21,006 nucleotides of DNA from Flavobacterium sp. (lineage in GTDB: Bacteria > Bacteroidota > Bacteroidia > Flavobacteriales > Flavobacteriaceae). The stretch lies in the NCBI GenBank assembly GCA_030153045.1, contig JASLID010000015.1, positions 1-21,006 of the forward strand, in the 5' to 3' direction. Shown here piece by piece: positions 13,900-21,006 of this stretch. How positions within the stretch are numbered: the first letter of the stretch is position 1; each line of letters opens with the position of its first letter. A model generated the notes under the pieces. The model was given only the letters and a program-made list of their open reading frames with translations. It did not search any database and had not been told where the DNA came from. Position numbers and translations under genes: made by a program.

Positions 13900-15405
13900 A
13901 TGAGCATTTTAGAAAAATTTAAAGCAGACATAACAACCGGGTATACTTGTAAAGGAGCAAGCATCCATCTTGGAGGTGCAATTTTTGGAGGCCAAGCCCA
14001 AGATGTACCTGTCACAATTCCGCTAAAAACCATGAATCGTCACGGTTTGATTGCCGGAGCTACCGGAACTGGTAAAACCAAAACCATTCAAGTACTTTCA
14101 GAGCAATTATCTCAAAACGGAATCCCTGTTTTAATGATGGATATTAAAGGGGATTTTTCAGGCATTGCCAAAGAAGGAGAAGAGAAACCTTTCATTACAG
14201 AAAGACACGCTAAAATAAACATCCCTTTTATACCTAAATCGTTCCCCGTAGAATTACTAACACTTTCTGAGCAAAATGGTGTTCGATTGCGCGCTACGGT
14301 TTCGGAATTTGGACCTGTTTTATTTTCTAGAATTTTAGATCTGAATGAAACCCAAGCTGGTGTCATTTCAGTAATTTTTAAATATTGTGATGACAAAAAA
14401 ATGCCTCTTCTGGATTTGAAAGACATTAAAAAAGTCATGAATTACATTACCGAAGAAGGTAAAGAAGAAATATCTGAGGAATACGGTAAAATTTCTACAT
14501 CAACTACTGGAACGATTCTAAGAAAAATCATTGAATTGGAACAACAAGGTGCAGAAACTTTTTTTGGCGAAAAATCATTCGAAATAGACGATTTAATGCG
14601 CATTGACGAAAATGGCCGTGGATATATCAATATTGTCCGTTTGACCGACATTCAGGATAAGCCGAAGTTGTTTTCTACGTTTATGCTCAATCTTTTAGCC
14701 GAAATATACAATCAAATGCCTGAAAAAGGTGATGTAGACCAACCTGAATTGGTCATTTTTATTGACGAAGCCCACCTTATTTTTAACGAAGCGAGTAATG
14801 CTTTATTAGACCAAATTGAGACCATCATTAAACTGATTCGTTCCAAAGGAATTGGCGTGTATTTTATTACTCAAAACCCGATGGATGTGCCTAAAGAAGT
14901 TTTAGCACAATTGGGATTGAAAATCCAACATGCGTTACGTGCTTTTACAGCCAATGACCGTCAAGCCATTAAACAAACCGCCGATAACTACCCAACTTCT
15001 GACTATTATAAAACGGATGAAATAATTACATCATTAGGAATTGGAGAAGCTTTAGTCACTGCTTTAAACGAAAAAGGGATTCCAACGCCATTGGCAGCTA
15101 CCATGATGCGTACTCCAGAAAGCAGAATGGATATTTTGACCGAAAATGAAATTGACACAATTAATTCAAAATCGAAATTAGTAGACAAATATGCTGAAGT
15201 GATTAATCGCGAAAGTGCTTATGAAATTCTAACTAAAAAAATAGAAGAAATCTCTGAAGAAGTAGCCGAAGCTGAAGAAGAAAAAAAAGAAAGTAAAGAA
15301 CCAGGAATGGGAGAAGTCGTTGGAAAATCAGTTTTAAAAGTAGTGACCAGCGCGAGTTTTATTCGTGGGGCTTTTAATGTATTGATGAAAGTATTAAAAA
15401 AATAG
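13900..15405 (+). CDS. HerA/YjgR-type ATPase (DUF853 family)
   Basis: This is a 501-residue cytoplasmic P-loop ATPase of the HerA-FtsK superfamily, DUF853 branch (E. coli YjgR). Walker A is GATGTGKT (53-60) and Walker B is LVIFIDEAHL, with Asp289-Glu290. FITQNPMDVPKEVLAQLG is the sensor-like segment following it, and QHALRAFTANDRQAIKQTA is a family block. The C-terminal tail has an acidic coiled stretch (about 444-470) and then an amphipathic region (about 474-501). Members are often called DNA helicase-like, but the physiological role is unknown. Length matches the family. It begins a plus-strand run of four genes, with an 80-base gap before the next one. Confidence 0.88.
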   Translation: MSILEKFKADITTGYTCKGASIHLGGAIFGGQAQDVPVTIPLKTMNRHGLIAGATGTGKTKTIQVLSEQLSQNGIPVLMMDIKGDFSGIAKEGEEKPFITERHAKINIPFIPKSFPVELLTLSEQNGVRLRATVSEFGPVLFSRILDLNETQAGVISVIFKYCDDKKMPLLDLKDIKKVMNYITEEGKEEISEEYGKISTSTTGTILRKIIELEQQGAETFFGEKSFEIDDLMRIDENGRGYINIVRLTDIQDKPKLFSTFMLNLLAEIYNQMPEKGDVDQPELVIFIDEAHLIFNEASNALLDQIETIIKLIRSKGIGVYFITQNPMDVPKEVLAQLGLKIQHALRAFTANDRQAIKQTADNYPTSDYYKTDEIITSLGIGEALVTALNEKGIPTPLAATMMRTPESRMDILTENEIDTINSKSKLVDKYAEVINRESAYEILTKKIEEISEEVAEAEEEKKESKEPGMGEVVGKSVLKVVTSASFIRGAFNVLMKVLKK

Positions 15406-15474
15406 CAATAAGCAATTGCAATAATCAATTACAATGTTAATAGCAAAAGGATTGAATATTGCTATTGACATTGA
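15401..15474 (+). repeat. AATAGCAAT...ATTGACATTGA element, first copy
   Basis: The segment starts AATAGCAAT (15401-15409), overlapping the ATPase stop codon. It contains GCAATT and CAATT runs and ends ATTGACATTGA (15464-15474). AATAGCAATA (15401-15410) can pair with TATTGCTATT (15457-15466). A related segment in the same orientation lies at 16667-16726, after the cupin gene, so the two copies flank three genes. No coding role is seen. Confidence 0.4.
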
Positions 15475-15484
15475 ATTTTTAAAA

Positions 15485-15853
15485 ATGAAAGGATTTATTA
15501 CAATTGGCTTATTAATACTTTCAAATGTTTTTATGACTTTAGCTTGGTATGGTCATTTGAAATTTAAAGAATTAAAATGGTTTGAAAACGCAGGATTAAT
15601 CACCATTGTGTTAATCAGCTGGGGATTGGCATTGTTTGAATATTTTTTTCAGGTTCCAGCCAACAAAATAGGTTATGAAGGCAATGGTGGCCCGTTTAGT
15701 TTAATGCAATTAAAGGTCATTCAGGAAGTAATCACACTAGTTATATTCGTGATTTTTTCGATGTTGTTTTTCAAGAATGAAACCTTTAGATGGAATCATG
15801 CCATTGGTTTTTGTTTTTTAGTTTTAGCTGTGTATTTTATCTTTAAAAAGTAA
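15485..15853 (+). CDS. DUF486 family membrane protein
   Basis: This is a 122-residue inner-membrane protein with four predicted helices (about 5-22, 36-56, 73-92 and 100-119), the layout of the DUF486 family within the drug/metabolite transporter superfamily. ILSNVFMTLAWYGHLKF near the start and FFQVPANKIGY after helix 2 are family signatures. I chose ATG 15485 because an upstream in-frame ATG (15434) would add 17 residues encoded by the repeat element before the normal family start MKGFITIGLL. No transport substrate is known for the family. The next gene starts 4 bases after its stop, so they are probably co-transcribed. Confidence 0.82.
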   Translation: MKGFITIGLLILSNVFMTLAWYGHLKFKELKWFENAGLITIVLISWGLALFEYFFQVPANKIGYEGNGGPFSLMQLKVIQEVITLVIFVIFSMLFFKNETFRWNHAIGFCFLVLAVYFIFKK

Positions 15854-15857
15854 TTAT

Positions 15858-16280
15858 ATGAAATATTTATTCGCATTCGCTTGGGTAATTTCACTCTTGA
15901 GCTGTAACAAAGAAACTTCCAAAGAAGATATTGTTGCAGTAGAAAAACAGTTTGAAAAAAAATGCAAAGAATCTGGGATTGCAGCCGGTTTTTATGCCTT
16001 TGCCGATGAAAACGCCGTGATTAAACTCGACAATGACTCGCTAATTAAGGGAAAAGATGCTATAAAGAATCATTTCAGCGCTCCCAGGTTTCAAAAAGCA
16101 ACGGTAACATGGAATGCGGATTTTGTTGAAATTTCTAAAGACGGAACTCTTGCATCAACGTATGGAAAATATGTTTGGATTGCGACAGATTCATTAGGAA
16201 ATAAAAACGATTTTAAAGGTGTTTTTCATACGGTTTGGAAAAAACAAGATGATGGCTCTTGGAAATACATATGGGATTAA
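15858..16280 (+). CDS. NTF2-like (SnoaL/DUF4440-type) lipoprotein
   Basis: This is a 140-residue exported lipoprotein. MKYLFAFAWVISLLSC is a short signal with the lipobox Cys at 16. The mature part looks like a single NTF2-like domain. An N-terminal helix (DIVAVEKQFEKKCKESG) is followed by FYAFADENAVI, the GKDAIKNHF motif that is very common in DUF4440/SnoaL-like proteins, and strands ending FHTVWKKQDDGSWKYIWD. Such domains form a cone-shaped pocket and may bind small molecules or act as enzymes; nothing here fixes the role. The tight spacing to its neighbours suggests an operon with the membrane protein and the cupin. Confidence 0.8.
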   Translation: MKYLFAFAWVISLLSCNKETSKEDIVAVEKQFEKKCKESGIAAGFYAFADENAVIKLDNDSLIKGKDAIKNHFSAPRFQKATVTWNADFVEISKDGTLASTYGKYVWIATDSLGNKNDFKGVFHTVWKKQDDGSWKYIWD

Positions 16281-16291
16281 AAAAAGACGTT

Positions 16292-16654
16292 ATGAAAAAG
16301 TATTTTATCCAAAAATCGCCTTTTGTAGTACCTACAACCGATGGAAAACTCATTGAAGAACATCACGGAAACGCCACCACAAACAATCCAGACATTTCAA
16401 TTGCTCATATGATTGCGCCACCTAAATGGAGCGAGCCTTTTCAAACGCCTGAATTTGAAGAGTACACTTATATCATTTCAGGGAAAAAGCAATTTATCAT
16501 TGAAGATGAAACCATCGTTTTAGAAGCTGGACAATCGATAAAAATTGAGAAAAATACCAGAGTTCAATATTCGAATCCGTTTGATGAGCCTTGTGAGTAT
16601 ATTGCGATTTGCAGACCTGCATTTGATTTTACGAAAGTACATCGGGAGGAATAA
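16292..16654 (+). CDS. Cupin-domain protein lacking the usual HxH metal motif
   Basis: This is a 120-residue cytoplasmic protein with a single cupin barrel. The core is EFEEYTYIISGKKQFII, then EDETIVLEAGQSIKIEKNTRVQYSNPFDEPCEYIAIC, the typical two-motif pattern with a G-Q-S turn. The HxH pair of cupin motif 1 is absent (the region reads SEPFQTPEFEEY), so metal binding through the standard residues is doubtful. I chose ATG 16292, 11 bases after the lipoprotein stop. Two upstream in-frame ATGs (16259 and 16271) overlap that gene and would add 11 or 7 residues. Function is unknown; small-molecule binding or an isomerase-type role are both possible. Confidence 0.78.
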   Translation: MKKYFIQKSPFVVPTTDGKLIEEHHGNATTNNPDISIAHMIAPPKWSEPFQTPEFEEYTYIISGKKQFIIEDETIVLEAGQSIKIEKNTRVQYSNPFDEPCEYIAICRPAFDFTKVHREE

Positions 16655-16666
16655 GTTTTAAATGAC

Positions 16667-16726
16667 AATAGCAATGACAAAAAAGCAATTTCAATTTTTA
16701 AAATTCAAAATTATCATTGACATTGA
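16667..16726 (+). repeat. AATAGCAAT...ATTGACATTGA element, second copy
   Basis: This starts AATAGCAAT (16667-16675), contains GCAATT-CAATT and ends ATTGACATTGA (16716-16726). The same three parts occur in the same order and orientation as at 15401-15474. It fills the gap between the convergent cupin and kmo genes and has weak inverted symmetry, so it may also end transcription in both directions. Confidence 0.4.
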
Positions 16727-16738
16727 TCTTTGATATTA

Positions 16739-18079
16739 TTATTTAAGAAGTTCAATGATTTTATTTTCGACTTCTTCGCTATTCCATTTTTCTTCAATAT
16801 TGGGTATTTCCATGATTTCTTCCATGATTTTGTTTTGGAAATCACCAATAGCCAAAGCTTCAGAATACGGTTGTGAACTAAACGTTACCCTACTGTACAA
16901 AGGCAACCATTTGTCGGGATGTTTGTCAGAGAACCATTTTTCGATTTTCTTTTGCAAAAGGAATTTATCATCGGCTGTTTTTGAGCTCATTTCCATGAAA
17001 TTACGATACGAAAGTTCCGCAATCGCATCCGCATTGGGCTTGCGAGATTTTTCGTATTCAGAAAATATGGTTTCCCAATCATTTCCGAATTTTTCGATCA
17101 TTTCACTCAAAATGATTATATCTTCAAAACCAGCATTCATTCCTTGTCCGTAAAAAGGAACAATGGCGTGCGCCGAATCGCCAATTAGAGCGACTTTGTC
17201 TTCGTATGTCCACGGAAAACATTTCATCATCACCAAATAACTCGTTGGATTTTTGAAGAAATCTTCCACCAAGTCAGGAATAACCGATGCCGTATCCGGG
17301 AAATATTTAGCAAAAAAGGCCACTAAAACCTCTTGATCTTTAAGTGCATCGAATGAATTTTCACCTTCAAAAGGCATGAATAAAGTGCATGTAAAGCTTC
17401 CATCAAGATTTGGCAGAGCCATCAACATAAAGTTGCCTCTTGGCCAAATATGTAGAGAATGTTTGTCGATTTTATGGGTTCCGTCTGCATTTGCCGGAAT
17501 ATGCAATTCTTTGTATCCGATATTTAAAAATTCCTGCGAATAGTTAAACATACTCTGACGTTGCATTCTGTGTCTAATTCTTGAAAAAGCACCATCGGCA
17601 CCAAAGACTTTGTCGTATTTTAATTCTGCCCACTCGCCTCTTTCGGAATCACCCACATGCAATGTAGCATCAGCTAGTGTAACGTCCCAAATTTTGTGTT
17701 CAAAGAAAAATTCGACACCAGCTTGTTCCGCTAAATCAATCATTTTTCGATTTAAAACCCCTCGGGATAACGAAAAAATAGCTTCACCTTCTTTTCCATA
17801 ATACTGATAATTGAGTTTATCGTCTTGCATATGGATGGCGCGCTTGTCGACGGGAATTCCAATTTTTCTAATTTCTTCGTCTAAACCAATATTTTCTAAT
17901 GCTCTCCAACCACGATCTGACATTACTAAATTTATGGAACGCCCTGAAAACTCAACGGTTCTAATATCAGGACTACGATCATAAACATGTACGGTATGCC
18001 CAATTTTTTTTAAATAGATTGCCAATAAAGTTCCTACTAATCCGGAACCAACAATGGCAATTTTTTGAGGAGTTTGCAT
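16739..18079 (-). CDS. kmo: Kynurenine 3-monooxygenase
   Basis: This is a 446-residue FAD-dependent class A monooxygenase that hydroxylates L-kynurenine to 3-hydroxykynurenine with NADPH, in tryptophan breakdown or quinolinate/NAD synthesis. KIAIVGSGLVG (6-16) is the dinucleotide-binding GxGxxG motif. FSGRSINLVMSDRGWRALE is a KMO-type N-terminal block, and YGKEGEAIFSLSRGVLNRKM is the segment typical of KMO around the substrate site. ALIGDSAHAIVPFYGQGMNAGFED with Asp301 is the second FAD motif, in the KMO-specific form. Length fits bacterial KMO. No kynureninase or tryptophan dioxygenase gene is in the window. It lies 65 bases downstream of the acylase gene with its own -7 box. Confidence 0.93.
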   Translation of the reverse strand: MQTPQKIAIVGSGLVGTLLAIYLKKIGHTVHVYDRSPDIRTVEFSGRSINLVMSDRGWRALENIGLDEEIRKIGIPVDKRAIHMQDDKLNYQYYGKEGEAIFSLSRGVLNRKMIDLAEQAGVEFFFEHKIWDVTLADATLHVGDSERGEWAELKYDKVFGADGAFSRIRHRMQRQSMFNYSQEFLNIGYKELHIPANADGTHKIDKHSLHIWPRGNFMLMALPNLDGSFTCTLFMPFEGENSFDALKDQEVLVAFFAKYFPDTASVIPDLVEDFFKNPTSYLVMMKCFPWTYEDKVALIGDSAHAIVPFYGQGMNAGFEDIIILSEMIEKFGNDWETIFSEYEKSRKPNADAIAELSYRNFMEMSSKTADDKFLLQKKIEKWFSDKHPDKWLPLYSRVTFSSQPYSEALAIGDFQNKIMEEIMEIPNIEEKWNSEEVENKIIELLK

Positions 18080-18101
18080 TGATTTTTTATAAACAGTTTT
18101 G

Positions 18102-18109
18102 CAAATTTA
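18102..18109 (-). promoter_or_regulatory. Candidate -7 box of the kmo promoter
   Basis: On the minus strand TAAATTTG followed by C matches TAnnTTTG exactly, 22 bases before the kmo ATG at 18079. No clear -33 TTG is present at the usual distance. It lies in the short gap after the acylase gene, which supports separate transcription of kmo. Confidence 0.4.
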
Positions 18110-18144
18110 TATTTTTAGCCCCGAATTATACGAATTATCATGAT

Positions 18145-20529
18145 TTATTTCGGTTTAAAAACAAGTTTAGTCGAAGTTTTGACAATCTCTTCCTTATTCA
18201 ATTTCATTTTTCGGAATTTTCCAGTCGCATACATTTCTGCTTGATCGTTGTAATGTTGGCTCATAGGATTTCCTGATTGACCGGTTGGCAAAATACTCCA
18301 GCTATTTTCTACATCTGAAAAATCGACAATTCTTCTTGTTGAAGGACCTGCTTTTACAACATATTCTGCTGAATCAGTATAATCAAACATGGTGTTGTTG
18401 ATTACTTCATTTGTTCCTGCTATTTCGAAAATACCAACATTAAAAAATGGTCGAAACAAAGCCACACTTCCTAATGGGTGTTTGTATTCGACTTTATGCA
18501 CTCTATTCCATGTCCAAGAATTCACATCGCTTCCCAGTTGTGAATTTAGACTTGAAATCGCGTCTTTTAACGATTGAGAAATAATCTCCTGACGCGTTTC
18601 CTTTTTATTTTTAGTGGCAATATTATCCCACCAAACCGAAGTTACATTTCTAGTTTGGTAAGCAATACTTTGCTTCATAATATGGGTTTTTAAAAACTGT
18701 TTGAATGATGTTTCTCCTAGTTCATCTTGAAAAGTATTTTTTAAGTAGAAATAAATCCATTTGGTATAAATCGTAGGCGCAAGATCTTTTAGTTCATTTG
18801 ACCCTTTCCAATTTTTCAAAATAGTAATCGCTTCTTTTTCTTGAGTATTGAATTCCTTTGTATTAATTACTGATAACATTCCGTGAACAATTTCAGTTGA
18901 CACTGGAGAAGTATTATCGGTTAGCATTTTACTGACTGTTTCTTTATCCCAATCACTTTTGGCATCTAATAATTGGGCAATTCGTCTTGCTCTATCTTCA
19001 GGCAAATAATATCCTGGGTAATTATAACCATCAATATTTTCAGGCATATTGTTAGACGAGTACACATAATTCCAACTTGGATTGATGGCGACTGGGTTTT
19101 TAGAATAGTCTAGAAATTCTTTTTTATCATCAATTCCATTAGAACCGTTTAAAATCAGATTTGGATTCACTCCTTTTTCCAATTTGTATAATTTACCTGA
19201 CGTAAACCAAGCAATATTATTTTGCGCATCGCCGTACATGATATTTAATCCCGGGGCTACGATATAAGCAATAGCTTTTTGAAATTCTGAAATGTTTTTA
19301 GCACGACTCAAACCATAAACAGCGTCCAATATTTTGTTGGGTTGTTGGGTATAAATCCATGAAAAGGAAACAGGTTTTTGTGTTTTAAAATCGGCAATTA
19401 AATCATTGATAATGGGTCCGTGTTGTGTTTCTTTTATTTTTAACGTTACCGATGCACTGTCTTTTACCTTAATTATTTTAGTTCGGATTTTATAATCTGC
19501 AAAGCCTGTTGCTGTTTTGTACTGATTTTCATTCGCTGGATTGTTTTCTTCTAGAAACAAATCGGCGTCATCGTTTTCAAACATAGTCAAACCATAGGCG
19601 TAATCCCGATTATGACCTAACAACGGAAATGGTGTTCCTGCTAAATAATACCCATACATTTCATATTCTGGACATGAAATATGTGCTTCATACCACGTTC
19701 CCGGTTGCGAATATTCGATGTGTGGATCGTTACTAAAAAGCACTTTCCCAGTTTTGGTTTTCTTTGGTGAAAGGACCCAACTGTTGCTTCCAATAAACGG
19801 AGGAACGGGTGAATTTTCCAATAAAGCCGTAATCGATTTTGAAATTTCTGTGTATTGTTGAATTTGCTCTGAGGATATTTTCAAACGGGTTGGATTATGC
19901 GAATAATCTATCCCTAAATCTTTTAAATAGTCTTCTCCAAACTGATTTCGAATGTCCGTCAGCAAAGGATCTGTTTTTTGAGCCATCGCAAAACTAAAGG
20001 CCATGTAGCCAAAAGTATTATAAATGTCTTTGAGGGTGAATTTCTCCTTTTTTATTCCTAAAATGGAGAACTCAATAGGCGTTTTTCCATTTTCTAGATA
20101 TTGATTGATACCATCCAGATACGCCATCGCCATTTGATAAGGCTTTCCATTTTTGTCTAATTCCGAAATCGCTTTTTCAGCATTTTCTTCAATTCCTAAG
20201 CCGATGAAAAATTGGTCGTTTTTGAGTGCGCGTGTTCCAAATATTTCAGACAGTTTTCCTGGTGCAATTCTTCTGATTAACTCCATTTGCCACAATCGGT
20301 CTTGCGCATGAACGTAACCTAAAGTCACCATCGCATCCTTTTGATTTACAGCGTAAATATGAGGCACACCATAGTCATCAAAATAGACTGTTGTTTCTTT
20401 TGATATGTTTTTTATATCTAATTCTCCTTCATAATCAGGTTTTAGATAAAACCCATAAGCTACAATGGCTGATACCAGAATTATAAGAAAGGAAAATACA
20501 ACTAAGAGGAATTTTTTAAACTTTTTCAT
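18145..20529 (-). CDS. Penicillin acylase-family Ntn hydrolase
   Basis: This is a 794-residue envelope enzyme of the penicillin amidase (S45) family, made as a precursor and cut into two chains. The N-terminus is a helix (about 6-29) acting as signal or anchor. The alpha region has YFDDYGVPHIYA and LGYVHAQDRLWQMELIRRIAPGKLSE, both family hallmarks. Cleavage should occur before Ser248 in FIG|SNSWVLS, giving the N-terminal serine nucleophile of the beta chain. NDPHIEYSQPGTWYEAHI and the C-terminal LPTGQSGNPMSQHYNDQAEMY are also typical. Members hydrolyse amides such as beta-lactam side chains, acyl-homoserine lactones or peptides; the substrate here is unknown. I chose ATG 20529 over a TTG at 20544. 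Confidence 0.9.
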   Translation of the reverse strand: MKKFKKFLLVVFSFLIILVSAIVAYGFYLKPDYEGELDIKNISKETTVYFDDYGVPHIYAVNQKDAMVTLGYVHAQDRLWQMELIRRIAPGKLSEIFGTRALKNDQFFIGLGIEENAEKAISELDKNGKPYQMAMAYLDGINQYLENGKTPIEFSILGIKKEKFTLKDIYNTFGYMAFSFAMAQKTDPLLTDIRNQFGEDYLKDLGIDYSHNPTRLKISSEQIQQYTEISKSITALLENSPVPPFIGSNSWVLSPKKTKTGKVLFSNDPHIEYSQPGTWYEAHISCPEYEMYGYYLAGTPFPLLGHNRDYAYGLTMFENDDADLFLEENNPANENQYKTATGFADYKIRTKIIKVKDSASVTLKIKETQHGPIINDLIADFKTQKPVSFSWIYTQQPNKILDAVYGLSRAKNISEFQKAIAYIVAPGLNIMYGDAQNNIAWFTSGKLYKLEKGVNPNLILNGSNGIDDKKEFLDYSKNPVAINPSWNYVYSSNNMPENIDGYNYPGYYLPEDRARRIAQLLDAKSDWDKETVSKMLTDNTSPVSTEIVHGMLSVINTKEFNTQEKEAITILKNWKGSNELKDLAPTIYTKWIYFYLKNTFQDELGETSFKQFLKTHIMKQSIAYQTRNVTSVWWDNIATKNKKETRQEIISQSLKDAISSLNSQLGSDVNSWTWNRVHKVEYKHPLGSVALFRPFFNVGIFEIAGTNEVINNTMFDYTDSAEYVVKAGPSTRRIVDFSDVENSWSILPTGQSGNPMSQHYNDQAEMYATGKFRKMKLNKEEIVKTSTKLVFKPK

Positions 20530-20549
20530 TTGGAATAATATCAATATCC

Positions 20550-20557
20550 CAAATCTA
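20550..20557 (-). promoter_or_regulatory. Candidate -7 box of the acylase gene promoter
   Basis: On the minus strand TAGATTTG matches TAnnTTTG exactly, 20 bases before the ATG at 20529. A good -33 TTG is not seen. It lies just after the terminator of the upstream gene, which supports separate transcription. Confidence 0.35.
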
Positions 20558-20579
20558 ATTAATTATTCATAGTTTTTAA

Positions 20580-20621
20580 TAAAAAAAGCGGGTTTAAATT
20601 CAAAGTGAATTTAAACCCGCT
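20580..20621 (-). terminator. Intrinsic terminator of the glycine-zipper lipoprotein gene
   Basis: AGCGGGTTTAAATTC (20587-20601) and GAATTTAAACCCGCT (20607-20621) form a perfect 15-base-pair stem with loop AAAGT. On the minus strand a T-run (20587-20581) follows. It starts 20 bases after the stop at 20641 and is the longest perfect hairpin noticed in the window. Confidence 0.85.
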
Positions 20622-20640
20622 ATATCTAAAATAAAGTAAT

Positions 20641-21006
20641 TTACTTTTTCTTATTCTCGTCAATTATAGCACCCGTTCCTGCTCCTACACCTGCTCCAGC
20701 CAGACCACCAATAATGGCACCTTCACCTTTTTTATCACTAATAATTGCACCTGTTGCTGCACCAACTCCGGCACCAATTACTGCTCCTTTTGCAGTGTTA
20801 CTCCAGCCTTTTCTTTTAGCAGGCGCACTAGCTTGCCCGCTTTGGTTTACTATAACGACTTCTTTTTCTTTTTTACTTTGAGCCATTTCAACTCTCATTG
20901 AATCGATAAGTCTTTGTTTTTCCATTTCGACTTTAACCGAATCAATGGCGGCTTGTTTTTCTTTTTCAAGATCTAGTTTTGTTTGATTTTGACAAGAAAA
21001 AATAAC
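20641..21006 (-). CDS. YMGG-type glycine-zipper lipoprotein, 5' end beyond window
   Basis: The reading frame is open to the window edge, so the gene is partial; 121 residues are visible. The first visible residues, VIFSCQNQ, look like the end of a lipoprotein signal with the lipobox Cys encoded at 20994-20992. An ATG at 20925 is therefore internal, not the start. After the Cys comes a charged helix with a 13-residue repeat (IDSVKVEMEKQ and IDSMRVEMAQS), then a linker. A glycine-zipper domain follows: GWSNTAKGAVIGAGVGAATG and GEGAIIGGLAGAGVGAGTG, two GxxxG-rich helices with a KKGEG turn. Such domains insert into or associate with membranes; function is unknown. It ends in a lysine-rich tail and a strong terminator. 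Confidence 0.82.
   Translation of the reverse strand, partial: VIFSCQNQTKLDLEKEKQAAIDSVKVEMEKQRLIDSMRVEMAQSKKEKEVVIVNQSGQASAPAKRKGWSNTAKGAVIGAGVGAATGAIISDKKGEGAIIGGLAGAGVGAGTGAIIDENKKK

Noticed and set aside
1..21006. Search for CRISPR arrays, insertion sequences, phage genes, tRNA/rRNA genes and defence systems
   Set aside because: No regularly spaced repeats, transposase or integrase motifs, tRNA cloverleaf, or known defence domains were seen. The HerA-like ATPase belongs to the housekeeping DUF853 type and has no nuclease partner beside it.

Overview
The window is a chromosomal stretch from a Bacteroidota species, most probably Flavobacterium or a close relative. This rests on the low G+C content, A-rich and weak ribosome binding sites, sigma-ABfr-type promoters (TTG/TTTG, then TAnnTTTG), protein signatures (FPGG-type TonB C-terminal domains, W-LDLVFEGRNKEYGAYELRK TonB N-terminus, DUF1343/NamZ, DUF853, YMGG-type glycine-zipper lipoprotein), and dispersed intergenic elements that I recall from flavobacterial genomes. 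No phage, transposase, CRISPR array, tRNA or rRNA was found, and every gene looks intact.

Left part (1-7427): a partial dispersed repeat; a LolC/E-type ABC permease diverging from a NamZ-type muramidase lipoprotein; a YkgJ-type cysteine-cluster protein; a SAM methyltransferase; a second copy of the dispersed repeat; and a fold-type-I PLP enzyme. Three small secreted proteins follow, each essentially a lone TonB C-terminal domain. The last sits 5 bases behind queE (7-carboxy-7-deazaguanine synthase).

Centre (7428-13516): an intergenic region with a third dispersed repeat and a strong terminator, then one long minus-strand operon. In transcription order it is exbB, exbD, exbD, tonB, a 74-residue two-helix membrane protein, a PstS-like substrate-binding lipoprotein and a large periplasmic TPR protein. 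The first four genes form the proton-driven motor that powers TonB-dependent outer-membrane uptake. The last three are co-transcribed by spacing and overlap, so they may be accessory parts of the same machine. This operon, with the detached TonB domains nearby, is the most interesting system in the window.

Right part (13517-21006): a plus-strand set with a HerA/YjgR-type ATPase (DUF853), a DUF486 membrane protein, an NTF2-like lipoprotein and a cupin. Two related AATAGCAAT...ATTGACATTGA repeats flank the last three of these. Then come minus-strand kmo (kynurenine 3-monooxygenase), a penicillin-acylase-family Ntn hydrolase, and a glycine-zipper lipoprotein whose 5' end runs off the window.

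All calls are from reading the sequence; no database search was possible. Promoter calls are consensus matches only.
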